The notes under the pieces were generated by a model, which made no database searches, was not told the DNA's origin, and was given only the letters and a program-made list of their open reading frames with translations. Positions 1 to 8,151 of a stretch of 64,000 nt of DNA are shown piece after piece (position 1 is the stretch's first letter; every line of letters begins with the position of its first letter). Where the stretch lies: positions 806,001 to 870,000 of the forward strand of contig NZ_WUMN01000001.1 of assembly GCF_009826935.1 (NCBI RefSeq), written 5' to 3'. The translations under genes and the position numbers were made by a program. Origin of the DNA: Flavobacterium sp. Sd200. GTDB taxonomy: Bacteria > Bacteroidota > Bacteroidia > Flavobacteriales > Flavobacteriaceae.

Positions 1-1866
1 GCTTATGCACAGGAAAACAAAAAACATAAAGTTTTAAAAGGGGAGACAGTACTAAGTATTGCTAAGCAATATAAGGTTACACCTCATGATATTTACCGCC
101 TTAATCCGGATGCTAAAAACGGGTTAAAGACAGATAGTGTACTCTTAATACCCGTAAATCCGCCGAAACCGCTGCCTGCTAATGCCTCGGCTCCTAAAGA
201 ACCAGCTACAAAGCTTGCAAACAAAACACACGAGGTTGCTGCCGGAGAGACTCTTTTTAGTATCGCAAAAAAATATAAAGTTACTGTTGCCGACCTTGAA
301 AAAGCAAATGCAGCTGTTTTAACCAATGGGGTTAAAGCAGGGCAGGAGCTCATTATACCTGTAAAAGGAAGTGGTGTGGCTGCCCAGGCTCAAACAGCAC
401 AAACACAACAGGCAAAAAAGGGTGAGGCCTCTTATATGTTCTATACCGTAGCTGCCGGAGATACTAAATATGGCATAGCAAAAAAATATGGTATGACGGT
501 TCAGTTGCTTGAAGAGCTTAACCCGGAGGTTAAAGACACTTTACCTTTAGGATTTAAATTAAAACTGGCTAAAGATGCTGTGGTTGAAAAGGCTGCACAA
601 CCGGAAACTGCTGCTACTGCAGAGGCTGCAAAATATATATATCATGTTGTGGAAGCCAAAGAGACATTATATAGCTTAACTAAAGACACAGGGCTGACCG
701 AAGAGCAACTTATTGCCCTTAATCCGGAGTTAAAAGATGGTGTTAAGGAAGGGATGAAGATTAAAGCCCCGGCAGGTTCGGGTTGGACTATTTATCCCCC
801 AAAATCTGCTGTTGTGGATCTGTCAAGATCGTATAACAAAGCTAACAGCAAAGAGTTGTCGTTGTTGTTGCCTTTCAATCTTTATCGTTTAGAGACAGAT
901 ACTATAAAATCAAAACTTCTTCGCACAGATAAATTTTTAAATCTTACACTCGATTTCTATGCAGGTGCACTTATTGCAATAGATTCAGCCAAAACTTTAG
1001 GATTACCGCTGAAAGTTAAAATATTAGATGCAAAAGAAACTTCTAAAACATCTGATGTAGCCACACTAAAAAATAATCTTACTACAAGTAATGCTGTTAT
1101 AGGCCCATTTTTTCAGGCAAATGCCGAGAGTGCAGCAGCTCTGTTGCCGGGCATACCCGTAATATCGCCTATGGCAAAAGAGAGCGGAAGGTTTTTTAAT
1201 AACCTGTATCTAAGTATACCGGGCGATGAAACTATGCGTCTTTCACTACTTGAATATCTAAAAACAAAACAGGGTAATGTTATTGCCATAGTTGATAAAA
1301 AGAAAACCAGCTCCAGAGAGTTTATCAAGGCAAACTACCCGGAAGTTCGTTTTGTTGAAGGAATTACCGGAGATGGCATAAGAGCATTACTCGTTAAAGA
1401 TAAAGTTAACTATGTAATTTTAGATACTGAAGCATTAAGCTCTGTTACGGGTACTACAAAATTGCTTGAAGAAGCTTTAATTGATTTTAATATACAGCTT
1501 GCAGTACTTGATAAAAATGAAAAGTATGATAACGATGAGGTGCCTATTACAAGGCTTACTAAGTTAAAAATGCTTTATCCATCGTTAACAAGAGATGGAG
1601 ATACTCCGCAATCATTACTTTTTACAAAAATATTCAGGCAAAAAAATGGTTATAATCCGTCCCAATATGCAGTTCGTGGTTTTGATGTAACATTTGACGT
1701 AATACAGCGCCTGTTTCAAAAAGAAAGTTTTGAATCTATGACCCCAATGACATCTGCCCAGGTAGAGAATAAATTTTCTTATGCAACGGTAAATGGAGGT
1801 AATTATAATACAGGGGTTTTTATCATGCAATATGAAGAAGGCCCGACAGTAAAAGAAGCACAATAA
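1..1866 (+). CDS. LysM-repeat protein with periplasmic-binding-protein-like domain (5' partial)
   Basis: The frame is open from base 1, so the N-terminus lies outside the window; the first residues, AYAQ, look like the end of a signal peptide. Four LysM repeats follow, at about residues 9-55, 77-121, 142-187 and 208-252, each with the GETxxSIAKKY type of core. LysM repeats bind the glycan strands of peptidoglycan. The C-terminal ~350 residues resemble a type I periplasmic-binding fold of the amino-acid ABC-transporter kind (start ELSLLLPF; core AVIGPFF and PVISPMA). The product is probably a periplasmic wall-associated protein; its ligand is unknown. The osmC-like gene follows after 4 bp, suggesting co-transcription. 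An internal GTG at 376 is not the real start, because the frame is open and LysM-coding upstream of it. Confidence 0.9.
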   Translation, partial: AYAQENKKHKVLKGETVLSIAKQYKVTPHDIYRLNPDAKNGLKTDSVLLIPVNPPKPLPANASAPKEPATKLANKTHEVAAGETLFSIAKKYKVTVADLEKANAAVLTNGVKAGQELIIPVKGSGVAAQAQTAQTQQAKKGEASYMFYTVAAGDTKYGIAKKYGMTVQLLEELNPEVKDTLPLGFKLKLAKDAVVEKAAQPETAATAEAAKYIYHVVEAKETLYSLTKDTGLTEEQLIALNPELKDGVKEGMKIKAPAGSGWTIYPPKSAVVDLSRSYNKANSKELSLLLPFNLYRLETDTIKSKLLRTDKFLNLTLDFYAGALIAIDSAKTLGLPLKVKILDAKETSKTSDVATLKNNLTTSNAVIGPFFQANAESAAALLPGIPVISPMAKESGRFFNNLYLSIPGDETMRLSLLEYLKTKQGNVIAIVDKKKTSSREFIKANYPEVRFVEGITGDGIRALLVKDKVNYVILDTEALSSVTGTTKLLEEALIDFNIQLAVLDKNEKYDNDEVPITRLTKLKMLYPSLTRDGDTPQSLLFTKIFRQKNGYNPSQYAVRGFDVTFDVIQRLFQKESFESMTPMTSAQVENKFSYATVNGGNYNTGVFIMQYEEGPTVKEAQ

Positions 1867-1870
1867 TAGT

Positions 1871-2269
1871 ATGACATCTAAAGTAACTTATCTTGGCGAT
1901 CTAAGAACATCGTCAATACACCTGCAATCCGGCAGCGAAATAATATCTGATGCGCCGGTAGATAATAACGGTAAAGGTGAAGCATTTTCACCAACCGATA
2001 CTGTTGCTAATGCCCTTGCAAGCTGTATGCTTACCGTTATGGGGATAAAAGCACGTGATATGGGAGTGGCACTTGAAGGAACTGTTGCAGAAGTAACCAA
2101 GATCATGCAGGCTGAACCCAGAAAAATATCAGGAATAAAAGTTCGTTTTATAATGAAAAGTGATGCCGATGCTAAAGCAAGAACGATACTTGAGCGTACT
2201 GCTTTAACATGTCCGGTTCATCTTAGTTTACATCCGGATATTGAGAAAGATGTAACTTTTGAGTGGTAA
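1871..2269 (+). CDS. OsmC family protein (peroxiredoxin-like)
   Basis: 132 residues, the normal size for OsmC/Ohr proteins, which reduce organic hydroperoxides in the cytoplasm with a cysteine pair. The two expected cysteines are visible: C52 in ASCMLTVMG and C114 in LTCPVHLSL. The start lies 4 bp after the LysM gene stop, so the two are probably transcribed together. Whether it is a true hydroperoxide reductase or a YhfA-like OsmC relative cannot be told from sequence alone. Confidence 0.9.
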   Translation: MTSKVTYLGDLRTSSIHLQSGSEIISDAPVDNNGKGEAFSPTDTVANALASCMLTVMGIKARDMGVALEGTVAEVTKIMQAEPRKISGIKVRFIMKSDADAKARTILERTALTCPVHLSLHPDIEKDVTFEW

Positions 2270-2344
2270 CTATCTCCATAAAACAGGTTGCGGAATAATT
2301 TAGAATCTGTAACCTGTATCTTTTTAACCCTGAAACTTCTTAGC

Positions 2345-2581
2345 TTGGACGAGCAACAACAATTTCTTATAAAACTTGCCCATACAAAAATGCCCTTTGG
2401 CAAATATGAGGGACGTTATTTGATTGACCTGCCAGAATATTATGTAGTATGGTACCATAATAAAGGCTTTCCAAAAGGAGTTCTTGGTCAGCAATTACAA
2501 TTGGTATATGAGCTAAAGCTTAACGGGCTTGAAAGCCTTATCCGTAATATTAAAGATAAGTATCCTAAAGGGTCAATTTAA
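2345..2581 (+). CDS. DUF3820 family protein
   Basis: A small protein with the conserved block TKMPFGKYEGRYLIDLPEYY followed by a WYHNKGFPKG motif, typical of DUF3820, a family of about 70-80 residues without a firmly known role. No ATG precedes the conserved block. The in-frame TTG at 2345 gives a protein of family length (78 residues); a TTG at 2288 would add 19 poorly conserved residues. I prefer 2345 but the start is uncertain. It converges with the rRNA methyltransferase gene, with 10 bp between the stops. Confidence 0.8.
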   Translation: MDEQQQFLIKLAHTKMPFGKYEGRYLIDLPEYYVVWYHNKGFPKGVLGQQLQLVYELKLNGLESLIRNIKDKYPKGSI

Positions 2582-2591
2582 AACTGTAATG

Positions 2592-3746
2592 TTAGTTTTG
2601 AAACTTGGCCTTTTTACTGCCTTCATACATTTCATATTTTACAAAACGTGTTTCGAGCTTACCGTTAAACAGCTTTATTTTGCGTGATGGCTTTAGTCCA
2701 ACAAATTTAAGAGCCTCTATATTTGCAGTTATAAACCATGCATTAGTACCAGGATAGCTTTGTTTTAAGGTATCGCCAATTTCGCGGTAAAAACGTTCAA
2801 GATCTATATCAAGCCTTTCTCCGTAAGGAGGGTTGAACACCATGTGCAGTGGCCCACGGGTTTCTTTTTCGGTCTTAAAAAAGTTTTCCTGTACTATGGT
2901 TACATAATCGTCAAGGTTAGCATTTTTTATGTTGTCCTTTGCCTTGATAACAGCCGATGGAGCTTTGTCATATCCTTTAATTGTGTAATGAAACTCGCGC
3001 ACCCTGCTCATTAATGAATCTACTATCTTATCGAAAAGGTCATTGTCCCAGTCGTTCCACTTTTCAAAAGCAAATTCTTTACGGTTAAGGTTTGGCGGAA
3101 TATTGCAGGCAATCATTGCAGCTTCAGCAAGTATAGTGCCACTGCCACACATAGGGTCTAAAAAGTCTCCCTGTCCGTCCCAACCGCTAAGCAATAGCAT
3201 TCCGGCAGCAAGAACCTCATTTACGGGTGCAATATTGGTAGCTGTACGGTATCCACGCTGATTTAATGGCCCACCACTACTATCTAAAGCTATGGAACAC
3301 TGGTCGTTAAATATGTGCAGGTTTATGCGCAGATCCGGAAAATCTTTGTCTATGTTGGGGCGTTTACCGTAGCGGTCTCTAAACTGGTCTACAACAGCAT
3401 CTTTGGTTTTTAAAGCTACAAATTGTGAATGGTTAAAATATTCGCTGTGCAGCGTAACATCTACCACAAAACTTTGGTTGGCATTTAAATAATCGCTCCA
3501 GTCTATGGCCTGTATGCCTTTGTATAGTGTATGCTCGTTGTGCGCACGGAAAGAGTGTATTGGCTTTAAAATTTTAAGTGCAGTGCGCAGTGCCAGATTA
3601 GCTTTGTACATAAAACCTTTATCTCCAACAAAGCTTACCATTCTTACGCCCTGCTGCACATCCTGTGCGCCCAGTAATTGTAACTCTTTAGCTAATATCT
3701 CTTCGAAACCAAAAAAAGTTTTGGCTATCATTTTAAAATTCTCCAT
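2592..3746 (-). CDS. THUMP-domain class I SAM-dependent RNA methyltransferase (RlmL/UPF0020-like)
   Basis: 384 residues. A THUMP RNA-binding region (about residues 45-155) precedes a Rossmann methyltransferase domain with SAM motif DPMCGSGT (197-204) and catalytic NPPYGERL (305-312), the N6-adenine/N2-guanine type motif. Family members methylate the N2 of a guanine in 23S rRNA (RlmL-like, G2445 in E. coli numbering). The protein lacks the second methyltransferase half (RlmK) of the E. coli fusion, as is usual outside gamma-proteobacteria. A -7 box lies about 40 bp upstream (3784-3791). The exact rRNA target is inferred. Confidence 0.9.
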   Translation of the reverse strand: MENFKMIAKTFFGFEEILAKELQLLGAQDVQQGVRMVSFVGDKGFMYKANLALRTALKILKPIHSFRAHNEHTLYKGIQAIDWSDYLNANQSFVVDVTLHSEYFNHSQFVALKTKDAVVDQFRDRYGKRPNIDKDFPDLRINLHIFNDQCSIALDSSGGPLNQRGYRTATNIAPVNEVLAAGMLLLSGWDGQGDFLDPMCGSGTILAEAAMIACNIPPNLNRKEFAFEKWNDWDNDLFDKIVDSLMSRVREFHYTIKGYDKAPSAVIKAKDNIKNANLDDYVTIVQENFFKTEKETRGPLHMVFNPPYGERLDIDLERFYREIGDTLKQSYPGTNAWFITANIEALKFVGLKPSRKIKLFNGKLETRFVKYEMYEGSKKAKFQN

Positions 3747-3783
3747 GCGCTGTATAATTTTTGCATTTAAAATAATGCGGCTG

Positions 3784-3791
3784 CAAAGTTA
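3784..3791 (-). promoter_or_regulatory. Candidate -7 box for the RlmL-like gene
   Basis: The minus strand reads TAACTTTG, matching the Bacteroidota -7 consensus TAnnTTTG, 38 bp before the ATG. No clear TTG box is seen at the -33 spacing, so the call rests on one element. Confidence 0.4.
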
Positions 3792-3863
3792 CAAATAATT
3801 AGCGGGTATAGTTTAGTGAACTTAATAAGTTTGTTACCCTGCCTTTGATTACTTTAAACATAA

Positions 3864-3889
3864 AAACCTGCCCAAAGTTGGACAGGTTT
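3864..3889 (-). terminator. Intrinsic terminator of the stress-protein gene
   Basis: Hairpin with a 7-bp outer stem (AAACCTG/CAGGTTT), one C·A mismatch, a 4-bp inner stem (CCAA/TTGG) and a 2-nt tip. On the minus strand it is followed by a T-run (TTTTTA). It lies 22 bp beyond the stop of the upstream minus-strand gene. Confidence 0.7.
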
Positions 3890-3911
3890 ACTATTTTTAG
3901 CAAGGGTTTTA

Positions 3912-4397
3912 CTATTCGTAAAACTCTATGTGCAGGTTTTCTGTATGTAAAATATTTTTAGCTTTTTGTATCTCATCTGCGTCTCCGGCAACTACAAGTA
4001 CAAATTTACCAGCCTCAATATGGTTTTTAATGTTCTCAATGTGGTCGTCTTTTGTAAGATATTTGGCAAGACCGGAAACAAGCCCTCCACCAATAATACC
4101 CGTCTCGGCACCGGCAAAAGCACCTACAAGCGCACCTGCGCCATAAAGAACCCCAAGCCCCGGAATTGCAAACAGCCCTATGCCGGTAAGTAAGCCCAGA
4201 ACCGTGCCGGCTCCAATGCCAATATAGGCAGGAATATTAGTAACCTTGTCAGTTTCATCAAGATGTACGTGATCTTTGTCCATTCCCGCTTTACCTATAA
4301 GCGATACGTCATCCATTGGGAAATCCTGTTCTTTTAGTTTTTTTAGAGCTTCTACAGCATCTTTATGCGAATTGAATATCGCTACCTGTTGTTCCAT
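3912..4397 (-). CDS. General stress protein (YflT/GSP17M-like) with glycine-rich membrane-like core
   Basis: 161 residues. The N-terminus (MEQQVAIFNSHKDAVEALKKL...) matches the heat-induced stress protein YflT domain, in which a short alpha/beta unit reads like a ferredoxin fold. Residues of about 73-115 are a hydrophobic Gly/Ala-rich stretch (GIGAGTVLGLLTGIG, GAGALVGAFAGA), suggesting a glycine-zipper or membrane insertion. The C-terminus returns to an acidic soluble unit. The molecular role is not established. It is a single gene with its own terminator and is divergent from the methyltransferase at 4580. Confidence 0.75.
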   Translation of the reverse strand: MEQQVAIFNSHKDAVEALKKLKEQDFPMDDVSLIGKAGMDKDHVHLDETDKVTNIPAYIGIGAGTVLGLLTGIGLFAIPGLGVLYGAGALVGAFAGAETGIIGGGLVSGLAKYLTKDDHIENIKNHIEAGKFVLVVAGDADEIQKAKNILHTENLHIEFYE

Positions 4398-4552
4398 AAT
4401 GTTTGTGTTGTTAAATATTTGGTATGAAATTCAAATTTACGATTTGACACTAATAAAAACTACAAACCGCTAAGAATTTAATTAACATTTAACCCCGTTA
4501 TTATTAATATAATTTAATGATAGCTAACCACTGATTTAGCTTTAAAATAGCC

Positions 4553-4560
4553 TAAATTTG
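4553..4560 (+). promoter_or_regulatory. Candidate -7 box upstream of the 4580 methyltransferase operon
   Basis: TAAATTTG, an exact match to TAnnTTTG, ends 19 bp before the ATG at 4580. A convincing -33 TTG is not seen. Confidence 0.5.
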
Positions 4561-4579
4561 CAGGTACATTTTACAAAAT

Positions 4580-5308
4580 ATGCAAGAAGAATCGAAATGG
4601 TATGCTTCGTGGTTTGACACGCCGTATTATCATATACTTTATAAAGACCGTGACTATGAAGAGGCTCAGCTTTTTATGGATAATCTTACAGGTTATCTTA
4701 ATTTGCCTGATAATGCCAAAATTTTAGACCTTGCCTGTGGCAAAGGCCGCCATTCTATTTATCTTAATAAGTTAGGGTATGATATTACCGGCGCCGATCT
4801 TAGCGAGAACAGCATTGCGCAGGCAAAGCAGCATACAAACGATACACTGCATTTTGAAGTTCACGACATGCGTGAGCCTTTCGAACAAAAATTTGATGCT
4901 GTATTTAACCTGTTTACCAGCTTTGGATATTTTGAAAACGAGAGCGACAACCTGACTACTCTAAAGGCTATTAGCCAAAGCCTAAGCGAATATGGTTTTG
5001 GGGTTATTGATTTTATGAATGTAAAGAAAGTTATTGAAGATTTGGTGACGCAGGAAGTTAAAACCGTTGAGGGTATCGATTTTCATATTAAACGCTATTT
5101 TATAGATAATTACATTTATAAGGAAATAGATTTTGAAGATAAGGGACAGAAGTTCCATTTTACCGAAAGGGTAAAAGCACTTACGTTACAGGATTTTGAA
5201 AGCATGATGGATGAAGCCGGGATTTACCTGCTTGACACCTTTGGCGATTATAAACTTCGCAAGTTTTATAAAGAAGAGTCTGAGCGTTTAATAATGATCT
5301 TTAAATAA
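4580..5308 (+). CDS. Class I SAM-dependent methyltransferase
   Basis: 242 residues with the SAM-binding motif ILDLACGKGRHS (about 46-57) and the acidic residue at the end of strand 2 (GADLS), typical of methyltransferase domain 25/11 families. The C-terminal half carries the FHFTERVKALTL region shared by small-molecule methyltransferases of this group; the substrate cannot be told. It leads a tightly spaced + strand run: the ZIP transporter starts 4 bp after its stop. Confidence 0.85.
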   Translation: MQEESKWYASWFDTPYYHILYKDRDYEEAQLFMDNLTGYLNLPDNAKILDLACGKGRHSIYLNKLGYDITGADLSENSIAQAKQHTNDTLHFEVHDMREPFEQKFDAVFNLFTSFGYFENESDNLTTLKAISQSLSEYGFGVIDFMNVKKVIEDLVTQEVKTVEGIDFHIKRYFIDNYIYKEIDFEDKGQKFHFTERVKALTLQDFESMMDEAGIYLLDTFGDYKLRKFYKEESERLIMIFK

Positions 5309-5312
5309 AAAG

Positions 5313-6035
5313 ATGATATATTTATTACCCCTTTTATCAGTAGTTATAGGTTATATTATGGCACTGATATTAAAGCCTGAAAATCGTAAAAACCTTAAGC
5401 TGTTGCTTGCGTTTAGCGGTTCTTTTTTATTAGCGCTTACAGTATTGCATATTTTACCCGAAGTTTATGAGAGCACTCTGCATAGCCATGGCGAGGGACA
5501 TGAACATGAGCATCTGCATAATAATTCTATCGGTTTGTATATTATGGCCGGGATTATTTTCCAGATCATTTTAGAGTATTTTTCTAAAGGGGCTGAGCAT
5601 GGCCATGTACACATTCATAAACACGAACACGGTCATGAGCACGGCATGCCATGGCTTCTATTTATAAGCCTTTGCCTGCATGCGTTGTTAGAAGGCATGC
5701 CTGTAAGTCATCATCATGATATGGCCTGGGGAATTGCCATACACCATTTTCCTATAGCTATTATACTTACCGCATTCTTTATAAATTCAGGACTGAATAA
5801 AATAGCTGTAATGTTGTTCATGCTGGCCTTTGCTGCTATGACTCCGTTGGGAACATTATTGTCAGGGCAACTGGAGTGCGTGAGTCATTATTATACCGAG
5901 ATTTCGGCAGTGGTTGTGGGTATATTATTCCATATATCATCTACCATTATCTTTGAGAGTGGCGAAAACCATAAATTTAACCTTGCCAAGCTTTTAGCTA
6001 TTATACTTGGTGTAATTATGGCCTATTATCTTTAA
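5313..6035 (+). CDS. ZIP family divalent metal transporter
   Basis: 240 residues with about seven hydrophobic helices. ZIP proteins import zinc and other divalent metals into the cytoplasm. Two cytosolic-type loops are histidine-rich (HSHGEGHEHEHLHNN near residue 53 and HGHVHIHKHEHGHEHG near residue 95), as in metal-sensing loops of this family. The helix motifs HALLEGMPVS and IHHFPIA carry the expected His/Glu metal ligands. It is co-directional with the methyltransferase and murQ in one probable operon. Confidence 0.9.
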   Translation: MIYLLPLLSVVIGYIMALILKPENRKNLKLLLAFSGSFLLALTVLHILPEVYESTLHSHGEGHEHEHLHNNSIGLYIMAGIIFQIILEYFSKGAEHGHVHIHKHEHGHEHGMPWLLFISLCLHALLEGMPVSHHHDMAWGIAIHHFPIAIILTAFFINSGLNKIAVMLFMLAFAAMTPLGTLLSGQLECVSHYYTEISAVVVGILFHISSTIIFESGENHKFNLAKLLAIILGVIMAYYL

Positions 6036-6055
6036 CTTTACCTAAAAGCTAAACC

Positions 6056-6871
6056 ATGTCTTTTACCCGTATTACAGAACAGTCGTCTAAATATGAGCAT
6101 CTTGAGGCCATGTCGGTTCGCGACTTGCTTACCAATATTAATAACGAAGATAAAACCGTACCGTTGGCTGTAGAAATGGCTTTGCCACAAATAGAAAGCC
6201 TGGTACAACAAATAGTTGAGCGCATGAAAATAGGTGGTCGCCTGTTTTACATAGGTGCAGGAACCAGTGGAAGGTTAGGGGTAGTAGACGCATCTGAATG
6301 TCCGCCAACTTTTGGGGTGTCGTTCGATATGGTAATAGGATTAATTGCGGGGGGTGATACAGCCATTAGACGTGCGGTAGAATTTGCTGAAGACGACCGC
6401 GAACAGGCCTGGAAAGACCTTGCCGATTATAATGTTAACAGTGCAGACACAGTTATAGGCATCGCTGCCAGTGGCAGTACGCCTTATGTTATTGGTGGGT
6501 TGGAACAATGCAATGCAAATAATATACTTACCGGTTGCATTACCTGTAATACAGGAAGCCCTCTTGCAGCTGTAGCACAATATCCTGTAGAAGTAGTTGT
6601 TGGGCCGGAGTTTGTTACCGGAAGCTCGCGCATGAAAGCCGGTACTGCTCAAAAGCTGGTATTGAATATGATTAGTACGGCTACAATGATACAGCTTGGA
6701 CGTGTAAAAGGCAATAAAATGGTAGATATGCAGCTAAGTAACCATAAACTTGTTGGGCGTGGTGTGCAAATGATTGTAGATGAGCTGAATATTTCTCAGG
6801 AAGAAGCTGCTAAACTTTTAGAACAACATAAAAACGTGCGTAAAGCCATAGAAGCCTATGCCAACAAATAA
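6056..6871 (+). CDS. murQ: N-acetylmuramic acid 6-phosphate etherase
   Basis: 271 residues with the SIS-domain signature GAGTSGRLGVVDASECPPTFG (phosphosugar binding; about residues 62-82) and the later block EFVTGSSRMKAGTAQK. MurQ cleaves the lactyl ether of MurNAc-6-phosphate to GlcNAc-6-phosphate in cell-wall recycling in the cytoplasm. The protein is somewhat shorter than the E. coli enzyme at its C-terminus. No MurNAc transporter or anhydro-kinase gene is adjacent, so here it sits with unrelated genes. Its 3' end overlaps the next gene by 14 bp. Confidence 0.93.
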   Translation: MSFTRITEQSSKYEHLEAMSVRDLLTNINNEDKTVPLAVEMALPQIESLVQQIVERMKIGGRLFYIGAGTSGRLGVVDASECPPTFGVSFDMVIGLIAGGDTAIRRAVEFAEDDREQAWKDLADYNVNSADTVIGIAASGSTPYVIGGLEQCNANNILTGCITCNTGSPLAAVAQYPVEVVVGPEFVTGSSRMKAGTAQKLVLNMISTATMIQLGRVKGNKMVDMQLSNHKLVGRGVQMIVDELNISQEEAAKLLEQHKNVRKAIEAYANK

Positions 6872-7079
6872 AGTATTACTGCGAAAAGGAATAACCTATC
6901 TTAGTATTGCATTGCCGCTGCTTTTCATAGGCCCGGTGATAATCCACAGTTCGTTTAAAAATCAGGAACATCCGTTTTTTATTCCTGTACTTGGTGGCGG
7001 TATTATATTCTGTATAGCTGCCATAGCTTACATTTTTGTTGGATTGCGCACTATTATGCGCAGTCTTTTTAACGAATAA
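6858..7079 (+). CDS. DUF6095 family small membrane protein
   Basis: 73 residues with two hydrophobic helices (about 13-30 and 41-63) separated by a short polar loop carrying HSSFKNQEHPFF. This pattern matches DUF6095, a small Flavobacteriia membrane family of unknown function. The start overlaps the end of murQ by 14 bp, implying translational coupling. Confidence 0.8.
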   Translation: MPTNKVLLRKGITYLSIALPLLFIGPVIIHSSFKNQEHPFFIPVLGGGIIFCIAAIAYIFVGLRTIMRSLFNE

Positions 7080-7084
7080 TTGTT

Positions 7085-7660
7085 ATGGAATCAGCTTATA
7101 TTGAAAGTGTTAGAAAGCAGTTTTTGTATTACAAAACACTGGCTGATAAGGCAATAGCTCAATTAGAGCCTGAACAGCTTTTTTATTCTCACAACGAAGA
7201 TACCAACAGTATCGCCCTGATTGTAAAACACATGGTGGGCAATATGCTATCGCGATGGACAGATTTTTTGACCAGTGACGGAGAGAAAGACTGGCGCAAC
7301 CGCGATGCTGAATTTGAAGATCCTTATAATGATGTTGATTTTATGCTGCAGCAATGGGAACAGGCCTGGAATGTATTGTTTGATGCTCTTAATACCGTTA
7401 CCCCCGAAAACCTGAACAGTATTATTTACATTCGTAACGAAGGTCACACAGTTGTTGAGGCTATAAACAGACAATTGGCTCACTATCCATATCATGTGGG
7501 GCAGATAGTTTTTTATGCCAAGCTTCTTAAAAATTCACCATGGCAAAGCCTGTCTATCCCCAAAAATAATTCAGCACAATACAACAGCGCTAAGTTTTCT
7601 CAGGAAAAACAAATACGCAATTTTACCGATTCAGAAATCAACAGGCTTAACAACCAATGA
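7085..7660 (+). CDS. DUF1572 (DinB-like) family protein
   Basis: 191 residues predicted as a four-helix DinB-like bundle. Candidate metal ligands are the histidine in IVKHMVGN and the pair in HYPYHVGQIVFY, placed as in DinB/YfiT metal-dependent enzymes. The biochemical role of DUF1572 is not known; relatives include thiol-dependent transferases. It follows the DUF6095 gene by 5 bp and its TGA overlaps the next ATG (ATGA), so it belongs to the same operon. Confidence 0.8.
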   Translation: MESAYIESVRKQFLYYKTLADKAIAQLEPEQLFYSHNEDTNSIALIVKHMVGNMLSRWTDFLTSDGEKDWRNRDAEFEDPYNDVDFMLQQWEQAWNVLFDALNTVTPENLNSIIYIRNEGHTVVEAINRQLAHYPYHVGQIVFYAKLLKNSPWQSLSIPKNNSAQYNSAKFSQEKQIRNFTDSEINRLNNQ

Positions 7661-8031
7661 AAAAGATACTATTATTAATACCGTCATTTGTATTATTAAC
7701 TTCCTGCTACCAACAGGAGCGCAATTGTGCCGATTTTAAAACCGGTAAGTTTCGTTTTGAGTATGAGATTAACGGACAAAAAAAAGAAACTGTTTTTGAA
7801 CGATCCGAAACGCACGAGGTAGAAACTTTTGAAGGCAAAACCGATACCAGTACCGTAAGATGGATAAATGACTGCGAATATGTGCTGCAAAAAATAAATC
7901 CTAAAAATGCACAGGAGCGCAAAGCCGTACACATGAAAATACTGACCACAAAAGACAACTCTTATACTTTTGAATTCTCTATAGTGGGCGATACAAAAAA
8001 GCAAAAGGGAACAGTAACAAAAATAGAATAG
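7657..8031 (+). CDS. Conserved small lipoprotein
   Basis: 124 residues. The N-terminus MKKILLLIPSFVLLTSC is a lipoprotein signal with the lipid-modified cysteine at C17. The rest is a beta-rich domain containing CADFKTGKFRFEYEI, WINDCEYVLQKI and DNSYTFEFSIVGD, conserved among Flavobacteriia as I recall it. No catalytic motif is visible and the function is unknown. Related proteins have, to my recollection, sometimes been labelled DNA topoisomerase IV; nothing here supports that. The start overlaps the DUF1572 stop by 4 bp. Confidence 0.75.
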   Translation: MKKILLLIPSFVLLTSCYQQERNCADFKTGKFRFEYEINGQKKETVFERSETHEVETFEGKTDTSTVRWINDCEYVLQKINPKNAQERKAVHMKILTTKDNSYTFEFSIVGDTKKQKGTVTKIE

Positions 8032-8151
8032 GGTATCTAATTCCATTCAGCAAGAAAAATGTCCCGTTGGTTTTTAAAAGCATTAAAATCTTACAGAGCT
8101 TACAGGACATTACATAAATTTACATAGCAATTTTAAGTATAAAATAGGGCT

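Noticed and set aside
5488..5643. Repetitive CAT/CAC-rich stretches as possible tandem repeats
   Set aside because: They encode the histidine-rich loops of the ZIP transporter and have no constant repeat unit or spacer pattern.
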